From positions 1 through 34,934 of the forward strand of contig CAZSHX010000048.1 of the NCBI GenBank assembly GCA_964606895.1: a stretch of DNA of 34,934 bases, given 5' to 3'. Source of the DNA: CAZSHX01 sp964606895 (lineage in GTDB: Bacteria > Bacteroidota > Ignavibacteria > Kapaibacteriales > UBA2268). Below, in pieces: positions 15,402 to 24,151 of this stretch (its first letter is position 1; every line of letters begins with the position of its first letter). Under the pieces are notes generated by a model. That model worked only from the letters and a program-made list of their open reading frames with translations. It made no database searches and was not told where the DNA came from. The translations under genes and the position numbers were made by a program.

Positions 15402-16517
15402 ATGAATAACAACAAGAAAAAAATAATCTCTGTGGTTGGTGCAAGACCAAATTTCATGAAGGTGGCACCCATTCACCGTGCTTTTCTTAAATACGCAGAC
15501 AGTGTTGAACATCTGATTGTTCACACAGGACAGCATTACGATGCAAAAATGTCTGATGTGTTTTTCCAAGATTTGGAAATGCCACAGCCCAATTTCTTTC
15601 TGGGAATTGGTTCAGGAAGCCATGCCGAGCAAACAGCCAGAGTAATTATAGAATTTGAAAAAGTTCTTTTGCAGACCAAACCAGATTTGGTTATTGTTGT
15701 CGGCGATGTTAATTCAACTATAGCCTGCTCTTTGACCGCAGTGAAAATGGGAATTAAAGTTGCACATATTGAGGGAGGCTTGAGAAGTTTCGACCGTACA
15801 ATGCCCGAAGAAATTAACCGCATTGCTACAGATTCGATTTGCGACTATTGCTTCCTTACTGAAACAAGTGCTGTTGAAAATCTCATGAAAGAAGGTTTCC
15901 CTAAAGAAAGAATGTTTTTGGTGGGCAATACAATGATAGATTCTCAATATAATGCGCTTGAAAGAGCTTCGGAATCAAATATTTTGGCTAATCTGAATCT
16001 TTCACCAAAGGATTATGTGCTTGCTACAATTCACCGACCATCGAATGTTGATGAACCCGAGCAGTTGAAAAGCCTAATCGGAATTTTATCGGATTTATCG
16101 AAACAACGAAAGATTGTCTTTCCGGTTCACCCAAGAACAAAGAAGAACATTGAGAATTATGGATTACTCGGCGAAGGTGTAGATTCCTCCCGAATAATAC
16201 TTACTGAACCTGTAGGGTATATTGATTTTCTTGCACTTATGGAAAATTCTGATTTTGTTCTAACAGATTCCGGCGGGATTCAGGAAGAAACAACAGTCCT
16301 CGGAGTTCCTTGCATAACAATACGACCCTCAACCGAAAGACCTGTTACCTGTGAACTTGGCACGAATGTTCTTGTCTATCCGTCTGAGGAAAATATCAGA
16401 AAAGCATTAGAAGAAATGCTTACTTTGCCAAGGAAATCAGGAACAATCCCGCCTCTATGGGATGGTCATACGGCAGAACGAATTGCTGATATAATAATAA
16501 ATAAATGTTTGAATTAA
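15402..16517 (+). CDS. wecB: UDP-N-acetylglucosamine 2-epimerase (non-hydrolysing)
   Basis: A 371-residue enzyme interconverting UDP-GlcNAc and UDP-ManNAc. Signatures: VGARPNFMKVAPIHRAF at the N-terminus, HTGQHYD, VVGDVNSTIA, HIEGGLRSFDRTMPEEINR, HRPSNVD, and the UDP-binding SGGIQEETTVLGVPCITIR followed by STERPVT. The frame opens at 15309 inside rmlB, but the ATG at 15402, 16 nt after the rmlB stop, gives the normal N-terminus. No UDP-ManNAc dehydrogenase (wecC) adjoins it. In this cluster it should supply ManNAc or a derivative for the exported polysaccharide. Co-transcription with rmlB and the export genes is likely from spacing. Confidence 0.95.
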   Translation: MNNNKKKIISVVGARPNFMKVAPIHRAFLKYADSVEHLIVHTGQHYDAKMSDVFFQDLEMPQPNFFLGIGSGSHAEQTARVIIEFEKVLLQTKPDLVIVVGDVNSTIACSLTAVKMGIKVAHIEGGLRSFDRTMPEEINRIATDSICDYCFLTETSAVENLMKEGFPKERMFLVGNTMIDSQYNALERASESNILANLNLSPKDYVLATIHRPSNVDEPEQLKSLIGILSDLSKQRKIVFPVHPRTKKNIENYGLLGEGVDSSRIILTEPVGYIDFLALMENSDFVLTDSGGIQEETTVLGVPCITIRPSTERPVTCELGTNVLVYPSEENIRKALEEMLTLPRKSGTIPPLWDGHTAERIADIIINKCLN

Positions 16518-16536
16518 TTAGAATTAAGGAAAATTA

Positions 16537-18276
16537 ATGTTTAACAAAAGAATAATCATAATAATCCTCATATTGTTTGCTTGTTCTCAAGTTCTCTCAG
16601 CCCAATCCAAGGGCTTTTCATCGTTTGACCCCGATAAACTCTTTCAGGATGATATGTCGAATAAATTCAGCAGAGAAATACTTTCCAAATCCGATATACT
16701 TCCGGTTGGGAATATCGTTAATTCCGAGTATTATTATGTTGGTCCCGGAGATGCAATTTCTATTCAAAATCTAAGTGCATCCCTTATGCAGGATGTTGTT
16801 CTTGTAACTCCTGAAACATCAATTCTGCTTTCACGTATTGGTGAAATTTCTCTGAAAGGAAAAACCCTTGCTCAGGCAAAACAAATTATAAGCGATACAA
16901 TGAAAAGCAGAAATCCGAATTCTATAATCTCAGTTTCACTTTATCAGCCGAGAAGTGTATTAGTGAATTTAAGAGGAGATGTAGGCAAACCCGGTGCTTA
17001 TTCATTACCGGCAAGCTATCGTGTTTCAACTGCTATTAAAGTTGCAAATTTCCTGCAGAATCAAAACATGTCTCAGCCAATTCAATCGGCTCCTACACTT
17101 GTTTTAAAAGAAAAAAAGAGACAACAGGAAAAAGTATTTTCAAAAGCAGGGCTACCTGACCTTCCGGCTTATTCATCAAGAAATATATCAGTTGTTCATA
17201 TTGATGGAACCGCAGAAAATGCTGACGTTGAGAAAGCATTAGCACTTTCAAATCCTTACTATGACCCATATATCCGCGAAGGGGACGATATTTTTGTTCC
17301 TTTCAATAAAGAGTCTTATCCTACCATTTCGATTTCGGGAGCCATCCTGCGTCCGGTAAGTATACCTTTTAAAAAAGGAGACATGGCTTCACTTCTCCTC
17401 AAACTTGGTGGTGGATTCACCTCTGAAGCTGACAAAGAAAACATTTACCTTTTCAATCCTGAAAATAACCAAAAAGTCAGATTAACAACCGATTCAATGC
17501 TTACATTGATAGGCAGTGATATTGAACTTTCGCCCGGCAGCTCAATTTTAATATCAGAAAAATCTCCCGATGCTTCTTACATTTATGGAACTGTTGCCGT
17601 AACCGGTGAAATTAAAAATCCCGGAACATATTCTATTAAAAATGATGAAACAAAATTAAAGGATATTATTGAAAAAGCAGGTGGATTCAAAGTTGATGCT
17701 TATCTGCCGTTGGCTTATATTATGAGACATATTGACCAGAATCTTACATCAGCTAATCCCGGTGGAGAATATTACGAGCAGTTCATGAGGAGCGATTTGA
17801 CAATGGAGGATACTGCACGTTTTGCTATTGACCTGAATTTCCGCAAACCATTTGTATCCTGTGATTTCGAAGCACTTTTTGAACAAAACGCTGAAAAATG
17901 TAACGTCAGTTTAAAAAATGGCGATGTAATTGTTATTCCCCAGAATCCAAAATCTGTATTTGTTTATGGTCAAGTGAATAATCCGGGTTTTATTCCTTAT
18001 GAAAAAGGTAAATCTATGGAATGGTATGTGGAAAAAGCAGGTGGTTATGCAATCGGTGCTGAAAAAGTAAGAGCAAGAGTGATACGAGCCAAAAATAGAG
18101 TATGGATGAAACCGGACGAGAATTCAAAGGTATATGCAGGGGATGAAATATATGTTCCTAAACCCAAAGATATGCCTGCAGGTGCAGAACTTCAGACCTA
18201 TTTCCTGCTTGCTACAGCCGTCGGAACAATCATTCAGATGACTTATTTGATTTTAACTTTACTGAAGAAGAATTAG
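16537..18276 (+). CDS. SLBB-domain polysaccharide export protein (Wza-like)
   Basis: A 579-residue protein with an N-terminal signal sequence (cleavage near LSAQ). Residues about 62-140 form the polysaccharide export domain (YYVGPGDAISIQNL onward), followed by four SLBB-type units whose leading strands are VNLRGDVGKPGAYSLP (about 143), ISISGAILRPVSIPF (about 265), VAVTGEIKNPGTYSI (about 352) and VFVYGQVNNPGFIPY (about 474). A hydrophobic helix near 553-573 ends the protein. Wza-like proteins make the periplasmic and outer-membrane channel for capsule or O-polysaccharide; the C-terminal helix corresponds in position to the membrane-spanning helix of Wza. A Cys in the signal region (LFAC) is a poor lipobox. 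No Wzc-type kinase gene follows, although such a gene usually accompanies it. Confidence 0.92.
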   Translation: MFNKRIIIIILILFACSQVLSAQSKGFSSFDPDKLFQDDMSNKFSREILSKSDILPVGNIVNSEYYYVGPGDAISIQNLSASLMQDVVLVTPETSILLSRIGEISLKGKTLAQAKQIISDTMKSRNPNSIISVSLYQPRSVLVNLRGDVGKPGAYSLPASYRVSTAIKVANFLQNQNMSQPIQSAPTLVLKEKKRQQEKVFSKAGLPDLPAYSSRNISVVHIDGTAENADVEKALALSNPYYDPYIREGDDIFVPFNKESYPTISISGAILRPVSIPFKKGDMASLLLKLGGGFTSEADKENIYLFNPENNQKVRLTTDSMLTLIGSDIELSPGSSILISEKSPDASYIYGTVAVTGEIKNPGTYSIKNDETKLKDIIEKAGGFKVDAYLPLAYIMRHIDQNLTSANPGGEYYEQFMRSDLTMEDTARFAIDLNFRKPFVSCDFEALFEQNAEKCNVSLKNGDVIVIPQNPKSVFVYGQVNNPGFIPYEKGKSMEWYVEKAGGYAIGAEKVRARVIRAKNRVWMKPDENSKVYAGDEIYVPKPKDMPAGAELQTYFLLATAVGTIIQMTYLILTLLKKN

Positions 18277-18280
18277 AGTA

Positions 18281-19921
18281 ATGAATAGTTACTTCAAATA
18301 TTTTTTTATTTTTCTTTTTGTTTCTTGCTTTGCATATGCTCAGATGGAACATGTTACTGTTGCAAATCCGGTATATTCTTTTTTGAGCAGAGCTCAAATC
18401 AAGGGGATTCTACCTCATGGTTCGCTATCTTATCTCCCGTTGCAAAGACTGCAAATAGCTGATTATCTTAGATTAATCCGTAAAGAAGAGGCAAACCTTT
18501 CCGGTGCGGAGCTAAAAACACTTGAACAATTTGAAATTGAGTTTGAAGTGAAACCAAGAGAAAATACTGTATTGATTTACAGTCAAAATGATACTAACCA
18601 GATTTTTTTTGATGGACTCTTCACAAATAAAGAAAAGTTCATTTATCATTACAAAGATTCATTGCATACTGTCAATCTTTTACCATTAGTAAATATTGAA
18701 GAAATATTTCAAAAAAGAAATGATGAAAACAGGAATGTCTCACTTGCTAATCTTGGTTTCAGATTCCACGGAACCCTTTCCAACTTAGTCGGTTATAATC
18801 TTCAAGTTACAAACGGAGTAAAAATTTCTGGCGATAGAGAGCTTGCCCTCGAGGAAAAGAAGCTGAAACAGAATATTAAATTTGCTGTTTTAAAGTCTGA
18901 TTTTGACTTTGTTGAATCTCATGTTCGAATTCAGTACGACTGGTTTTATGCAATAATTGGGCGGGAAACCCGGCTTGTCGGTTCAGGTGCCATGCAAAAT
19001 CTTTACCTTAGCGATAATGCTCCTCCTATGGATGGGATAAGTATGGGTGCACGATTTTCAAACTTTGAATACCGTTTCGACCATTTTAGTATGATAGCAT
19101 ATCCTGATTCAAATTTTCAAAATGTAGGTTTTACTGCAAAAATCCCTCCCAAGTATATTTCAATGCACACTTTTAGCTACAGACCATCATGGGGAGAGAT
19201 TTCCTATATCCAAAGTATTGTTTATTCAGGCAGACCTGCCGAATTGGCATACTTAACTCCCCTGAGTTTTTCAAAATCACTCGAACATTCTCTTCACGAT
19301 CGTGATAAAACGATGATGGGCCTTTTTGGGAATATCAGACCTTTGAAGGGTTTGCAGATTAGCGGCAGTTGGATGCTCGAAGACATTATTATCTCAAGAA
19401 TAGGCACAGGATATTGGAGTAATAAAACTGCTTGGAATTTAGGTGTCACTGCTGCTTTGCCGCATAATCTTGATATTGGTACTGAATACAGCAGAATTGA
19501 GCCTTATATTTTCACACATTTCAATCCTCAGAATAACCGGACAAACGATGGGATGCTAATCGGAACTGAGCTTTTACCCAATTCAGATGAGACAGTCATT
19601 CTTTTTAGATGGTTTTGGGGACAACGATATCCACTTACTATGAAAATCGGTTATCTTAGACATGGTGAAAATATTTCAGATAAGGATGGAAATATAATAA
19701 AAAATGTAGGCGGTGACCCCAGATATTGTCTTTTGTTACCCAGAGATAGTGAAACAGTTGTTTTCCTTGACGGTAACAGAAAAGATTATTTTTTTTTACA
19801 GATGAGAGCAGGAGTTGAACTAATAAGAGGTTTTAACCTTCAAGGGGCTTATCTGCTGAGATCTTTACCAAATAATATATCTCATGGATTTCAGCTAACA
19901 TTCTCTTTTGATGAGTTTTAG
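18281..19921 (+). CDS. probable outer-membrane beta-barrel capsule assembly protein (Wzi-like)
   Basis: A 546-residue secreted protein starting 4 nt after the export gene. Residues 1-20 are a signal peptide ending FAYA. A short helical segment follows (PVYSFLSRAQIKGILP, then LPLQRLQIADYLRLI), as seen at the front of Wzi-family and other barrel proteins. The remainder has alternating hydrophobic strands with many aromatic residues (for example YNLQVTNGVKI, FVESHVRIQYDWFYAIIGRET) and ends in a phenylalanine-rich strand, HGFQLTFSFDEF, as expected for an outer-membrane barrel. Its position after a Wza-like gene supports a role in polysaccharide attachment or export at the cell surface. The barrel call is firm; the Wzi assignment is from architecture and context. 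Confidence 0.72.
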   Translation: MNSYFKYFFIFLFVSCFAYAQMEHVTVANPVYSFLSRAQIKGILPHGSLSYLPLQRLQIADYLRLIRKEEANLSGAELKTLEQFEIEFEVKPRENTVLIYSQNDTNQIFFDGLFTNKEKFIYHYKDSLHTVNLLPLVNIEEIFQKRNDENRNVSLANLGFRFHGTLSNLVGYNLQVTNGVKISGDRELALEEKKLKQNIKFAVLKSDFDFVESHVRIQYDWFYAIIGRETRLVGSGAMQNLYLSDNAPPMDGISMGARFSNFEYRFDHFSMIAYPDSNFQNVGFTAKIPPKYISMHTFSYRPSWGEISYIQSIVYSGRPAELAYLTPLSFSKSLEHSLHDRDKTMMGLFGNIRPLKGLQISGSWMLEDIIISRIGTGYWSNKTAWNLGVTAALPHNLDIGTEYSRIEPYIFTHFNPQNNRTNDGMLIGTELLPNSDETVILFRWFWGQRYPLTMKIGYLRHGENISDKDGNIIKNVGGDPRYCLLLPRDSETVVFLDGNRKDYFFLQMRAGVELIRGFNLQGAYLLRSLPNNISHGFQLTFSFDEF

Positions 19922-19986
19922 GAATTAAACCTGTTCTTTATAAATTATTAAAAATTAAGTTCAAAATAAATCAGTCGGTATATGTT

Positions 19987-21444
19987 TTGTTAAAAATTGC
20001 AAAAAATAATGGAACTCAGGAAATTAGATATGCCGGCAGGCTGGGAACTTTATTGAATCCAACAGCTCTTCAGCTTATTAGCGATATTCTTGCAATTATT
20101 GTAAGTTACATTGTTTATTATTATTTCAGATTCGAAACAAAAATTTTTGCAGGTTTTACTAACCCGGATGTAACCCTTGTAATTACAACCGGCTTAGTGA
20201 TGGCACTTTACTGGTTACTTGTACTTTGGTTTTCAGGGATGTATAAAAACTGGTACATCCGTTCCCCATTCGATGAGATGTTTGCATCAATTAAAGCAAT
20301 ATTTCTTGGGAGTTTCATCTTATTCTTCTTTATTTTTCTTGATAGCACCAAATCTCCCAGAATGCTTTTCCTTGTATATTTTGTACTGCTAAATATTTCT
20401 ATTATTATCAGCAGATTGATATCAAGGAACATTCAAAAGAAACTGCGTTCCAGACGTATAATCGTTATTCCTTCAATTCTGATTGGGAACTATTCAAACA
20501 TTGTGGAATTGAACCATAAGATTACAAATTCACCTGCTTGGGGTTATAAAAGTATTGGATTTGTTTTGCTTGGTGATGAAGGGATTATCAATAAAAAAGA
20601 AAATGAAAACAATTCATTACTTGGTTCCATAGATAATTTCGATATAATCTTAGATGAACACAAACCCAAAGAAGTACTTATAGCAACCGAGACGGCTGAA
20701 AGAAACCTGCTTTTGAAAATTGTTTCTAAATGTGCCGAAAGGAATATCCTTGTCAAAATTGTTCCTGACATGTATGATATTTTTACTGGTCAGGCAAGAA
20801 CTTTGCCATTATATGGTATTCCACTTATTGAGATAAACACACAACTTCTCAGACCTTGGGAAGAATTCATTAAACGTGCTATTGATATTGTATTCAGTTT
20901 ATGTGTAATAATAATTGGGTTGCCGGTTTGGATTTTAGTTGCTTTGATTCAAAAAATCGAATCAAGTGGTCCGGTCTTTTACAAACAAGAAAGAGTTGGA
21001 AAAGACGGAAAAAGTTTCATGATTTTCAAATTCCGGTCAATGGTGCCGGATGCTGAAAAAGCAGGACCACAGTGGGCAAGTGTAAATGACCCGCGGGTTA
21101 CAAGGTTTGGCAAATTTCTCAGAAGCTCCCATTTAGACGAAGTCCCCCAGTTCTGGAATGTGCTGAAAGGTGAGATGAGTCTTGTCGGTCCACGACCTGA
21201 AAGGCCGGTGTTTGTTGATAAGTTCAGCAAACTTACACCATATTATAAAAGAAGACTTGTTGTGCGTCCAGGAATCACCGGATGGTGGCAGGTAAATTAT
21301 ACTACTTACGTTGAATCAATAGAAGAGATAGAAAATCGTTTAAAAGATGATTTCTATTACATAGAAAATATGTCTCTTAAACTTGATATTGAAATTATTA
21401 TCCGGACTGTGTTTTTGGTTATAAAAGGACATGGGCAAACATGA
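19987..21444 (+). CDS. polyprenyl glycosylphosphotransferase (WbaP/WcaJ type, intact)
   Basis: A 485-residue initiating enzyme that transfers a sugar-1-phosphate from a nucleotide sugar to undecaprenyl-phosphate at the inner membrane. Four N-terminal TM helices (about 20-150), a CoA-binding-like Rossmann domain (about 155-275), the re-entrant helix KRAIDIVFSLCVIIIGLPVW (about 296-315), then the PGT catalytic domain: GPVFYKQERVG, MIFKFRSM, SSHLDEVPQFWNVL with the catalytic Asp384-Glu385 pair, LKGEMSLVGPRPERP and VRPGITGWWQVNY. The only usable start is TTG (19987), since the nearby ATG (19982) is followed at once by a stop. It lies 65 nt after the barrel gene. The sugar used is not readable from the sequence. 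Confidence 0.94.
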   Translation: MLKIAKNNGTQEIRYAGRLGTLLNPTALQLISDILAIIVSYIVYYYFRFETKIFAGFTNPDVTLVITTGLVMALYWLLVLWFSGMYKNWYIRSPFDEMFASIKAIFLGSFILFFFIFLDSTKSPRMLFLVYFVLLNISIIISRLISRNIQKKLRSRRIIVIPSILIGNYSNIVELNHKITNSPAWGYKSIGFVLLGDEGIINKKENENNSLLGSIDNFDIILDEHKPKEVLIATETAERNLLLKIVSKCAERNILVKIVPDMYDIFTGQARTLPLYGIPLIEINTQLLRPWEEFIKRAIDIVFSLCVIIIGLPVWILVALIQKIESSGPVFYKQERVGKDGKSFMIFKFRSMVPDAEKAGPQWASVNDPRVTRFGKFLRSSHLDEVPQFWNVLKGEMSLVGPRPERPVFVDKFSKLTPYYKRRLVVRPGITGWWQVNYTTYVESIEEIENRLKDDFYYIENMSLKLDIEIIIRTVFLVIKGHGQT

Positions 21445-21475
21445 AAGAATTATTTCAAAATAAATTATTTGGTAT

Positions 21476-22192
21476 ATGAAAGCTATAGTTATTATTCCGA
21501 CATACAACGAAATCGAGAATATCGAAAGACTTGTGAATGTAATTTTTGATATTCAACCCGATTTGAATATTCTTGTTGTTGATGATAATTCACCGGACGG
21601 AACTGCAAAAGCAATTGAAGATCGAATGGCGGCAGATTCAAGGCTCCATTTATTGAAAAGACCGGGGAAAATGGGACTTGGAACGGCATATTGCGATGGT
21701 TTTCGGTATGCTTTGGAAAGAAATTTCGAAGCTATTTTCGAAATGGATGCTGATTTTTCTCATAATCCGGAAGATATTCCAAGGTTTTTAGAAGAAATAA
21801 AGGATTATGATTTAGTCATTGGTTCCAGATATAAAGTTGGTGTTAATGTTGTCAACTGGCCACTCAGGCGACTTATTTTAAGTTATGGAGCCAATCTATA
21901 CACAAGAATAATCACCGGCATGCCGATAAAAGATGCAACAGGCGGTTATAAGTGCTTTCGTGCCGAGGCTCTTAGAAAGATTGACCTTTCTACAATCAGG
22001 ACTAACGGCTACGGATTCCAGATTGAAATGAATTACAGGATGTGGAAATCCGGAGCAAAAATTAAAGAAATGCCGATTATTTTCATTGACAGAAGAAGCG
22101 GTATTTCGAAAATGAATAAAAAGATTATTTATGAAGCAATATTTCTTGTCTGGAAATTAATACTGCAAGGCAGTAAATCAGGTTTAAAATAA
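21476..22192 (+). CDS. polyprenyl-phosphate mannose synthase-like GT2 (DPM1 type)
   Basis: A 238-residue cytoplasmic GT2. Signatures: VIIPTYNEIENIERLV (N-terminal strand), VVDDNSPDGT (nucleotide binding), GKMGLGTAYCDGF, EMDADFSHNPEDIP (the DAD metal site), VIGSRY and DATGGYKCFRAEAL; the end, FIDRRSGISKMNKKIIYEA, is typical of the DPM1 group. It lacks C-terminal membrane helices, like DPM1 itself. The expected reaction moves mannose (or glucose/GlcNAc in relatives) from a nucleotide sugar to polyprenyl-phosphate, giving a donor for GT-C enzymes; the GT-C/TPR protein at 9760-11676 is a candidate user. Its stop abuts the GTG of the next gene with no gap, indicating translational coupling. Confidence 0.9.
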   Translation: MKAIVIIPTYNEIENIERLVNVIFDIQPDLNILVVDDNSPDGTAKAIEDRMAADSRLHLLKRPGKMGLGTAYCDGFRYALERNFEAIFEMDADFSHNPEDIPRFLEEIKDYDLVIGSRYKVGVNVVNWPLRRLILSYGANLYTRIITGMPIKDATGGYKCFRAEALRKIDLSTIRTNGYGFQIEMNYRMWKSGAKIKEMPIIFIDRRSGISKMNKKIIYEAIFLVWKLILQGSKSGLK

Positions 22193-24151
22193 GTGATAAA
22201 AAACGTTGACATATCGGTTGTCATTGTTAATTACAATGTCAAGGATTACCTTCTTCAATGTCTTCGTTCTATTGAAAAAGCAAAGTGCAATTATAATGTT
22301 GAAATAATCGTAGTGGATAATAATTCCGCCGACGGTTCTGTTACATTCCTTAAACCTCTTTTCCCTGATGTTCAATTTATTGAACTTGAACAAAATATTG
22401 GCTTTGGCAGAGCAAATAATATCGGCATCAAAAAATCATCGGGGAAATATATTTTAATTTTAAATCCCGATACTATTATTGATGATAACACTCTTCACGT
22501 CATGTATGCCTATATGGAGTCACATCAAGAGGTTGGAATATCGGGTTGTAAAGTGCTCAATCCTGACGGTTCATTCCAGTATGCATGCCGCAGAGGATTT
22601 CCAACGCCCTGGGCATCATTTTGCAAACTTTTTGGGTTGCAGTCTTTATTCCCCAAATCTGAAATATTCGCGAAATACAATCAAACATTTCGTAGCGTTG
22701 ATGAAACATATTATATTGATTCTGTAATCGGAGCTTTTATGTTTGTTCGCAAGGAAGTGTTTGAACACATCAAGGGTTTTGATGCTGATTTCTTTATGTA
22801 TGGCGAAGATTTGGATTTATGCTATCGGGCAAACAAAGTAGGGTGGAAAACTGCTTATGTCCACGAAACATCAATAATCCATTATAAAGGCGAAAGCACT
22901 AAAAGAAGTTCAATCAATGAAGTCAAGCATTTCTATGAAGCTATGGAGATTTTTGTTTCTAAGCACTATTCAGCTTCCACAATATTTCTCCTATTCCTGA
23001 AATTTGGAATTTTAATGAGGTCAGTATTAGCTTATTTTTTCAAAAATTTCCAGACTTTTTTATTTATTCTGATAGATATTATTCTAATTAACTCATCTCT
23101 TTTATTAGCTACTAAAATACGTTTCGGAGAATTTTTTAATTTTCCTGATTATGCTTATCCAACTGTTTTCTTGGTAATTACTTTTATTATGTTTGCTTCG
23201 ATGATTTCTGTTGGTGAATATTTCGAGGGAAAACCTGCCATCAGAAAATCATTCTTTGGATTTATGATTTCATTTTTCATTCTTTCTTCCTTAACCTATT
23301 TTTTCAAGGAATATGCTTTCAGTAGAGGAATATTACTAATGACAATTGGGTTTACTATCATTTTGGCAAGCATTTCAAGAGGGTTGTTTTCGTTATTTGT
23401 CAGAATGAAGGGAAAAGAGTCAGGAAAAAGAATTGCAGTTTTGGGAACTAATATTCAAGCAGAAAATATTTGTAAGGAAATACAAAATTCTGAAGCAATG
23501 AATGCTGACATTGTTGGAATAATAAATTCCAAACCATTTCATGAGAATAAATTGTACGGCTTGCCTGTTATTGGCTCAATAGATTATTTACCAAAAATAA
23601 TTGAAGAATATAAAATCCGGGAAATTATTATCACCGAGCCGGAAATATCACCTAATGCTCTAATCAAGCTAACGACCAATTCCTCATTTTCAAATGTTCG
23701 GTTTCATATTGCACAGGAATATGAAGAACTGATTGCGGCAAGACTGATTAATGATATAACAGGCATCGAACCGACAGTTCCCCAATACAATATAACAAAA
23801 CTGAGATTCAAAATTTCGAAACGAATTGCTGATTTTCTCATTTCTATCGTTTCGCTTACAATAGGTTTACCATTCATTTTGTTGTTCTTAAATAATAAAA
23901 AGCTAATCATTAAAAAGCTTTGGCTTGTTCTTATTGGAAATTATTCTTATATTGGATTGTATTATATTGATAATTTAAAACCGGAAGTTGGAAAAGTGGG
24001 AGTGATTAGTCTGGCAGATGTAAGCAATCCAGATAGACTAACACCCCAAGCTGTTGAAAAACTGAATCAGTACTACAATAGACATTTCAATCTTTCGCTG
24101 GATTTAGATATTTTTTTCAAATATATTTTCAGGAAAAAAAGTGGCAACTAA
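22193..24151 (+). CDS. GT2 glycosyltransferase fused to a degenerate polyprenyl glycosylphosphotransferase
   Basis: A 652-residue protein starting GTG directly after the DPM1-like stop. Residues 1-240 are a rhamnosyltransferase-like GT2 (VVIVNYNVKDYLLQCLRSI, VVDNNSADGS, NPDTIIDD, FFMYGEDLDLCYRANKVGW). Then come about five TM helices (about 262-400) and a CoA-binding-like Rossmann domain (about 415-520), the normal front half of a WbaP-type enzyme. The tail (about 540-645) keeps the membrane hairpin KRIADFLISIVSLTIGLPFI, a relic of the LKGxMSLVGPRP strand (LIGNYSYIG), a relic of RPGITGWWQV (KVGVISLADV) and the final YYNRHFNLSLDLDIFFKYIF. About 80 residues carrying FKFRSM and the catalytic Asp-Glu are missing. 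The GT2 half should be active; the PGT half should not. Its role may be membrane anchoring or binding lipid-linked sugar. Confidence 0.88.
   Translation: MIKNVDISVVIVNYNVKDYLLQCLRSIEKAKCNYNVEIIVVDNNSADGSVTFLKPLFPDVQFIELEQNIGFGRANNIGIKKSSGKYILILNPDTIIDDNTLHVMYAYMESHQEVGISGCKVLNPDGSFQYACRRGFPTPWASFCKLFGLQSLFPKSEIFAKYNQTFRSVDETYYIDSVIGAFMFVRKEVFEHIKGFDADFFMYGEDLDLCYRANKVGWKTAYVHETSIIHYKGESTKRSSINEVKHFYEAMEIFVSKHYSASTIFLLFLKFGILMRSVLAYFFKNFQTFLFILIDIILINSSLLLATKIRFGEFFNFPDYAYPTVFLVITFIMFASMISVGEYFEGKPAIRKSFFGFMISFFILSSLTYFFKEYAFSRGILLMTIGFTIILASISRGLFSLFVRMKGKESGKRIAVLGTNIQAENICKEIQNSEAMNADIVGIINSKPFHENKLYGLPVIGSIDYLPKIIEEYKIREIIITEPEISPNALIKLTTNSSFSNVRFHIAQEYEELIAARLINDITGIEPTVPQYNITKLRFKISKRIADFLISIVSLTIGLPFILLFLNNKKLIIKKLWLVLIGNYSYIGLYYIDNLKPEVGKVGVISLADVSNPDRLTPQAVEKLNQYYNRHFNLSLDLDIFFKYIFRKKSGN

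Noticed and set aside
16537..16620. Lipoprotein signal (LFAC) for the SLBB export protein
   Set aside because: Phe at the -2 position fits the lipobox poorly, and an ordinary cleavage site (LSAQ) follows a few residues later.
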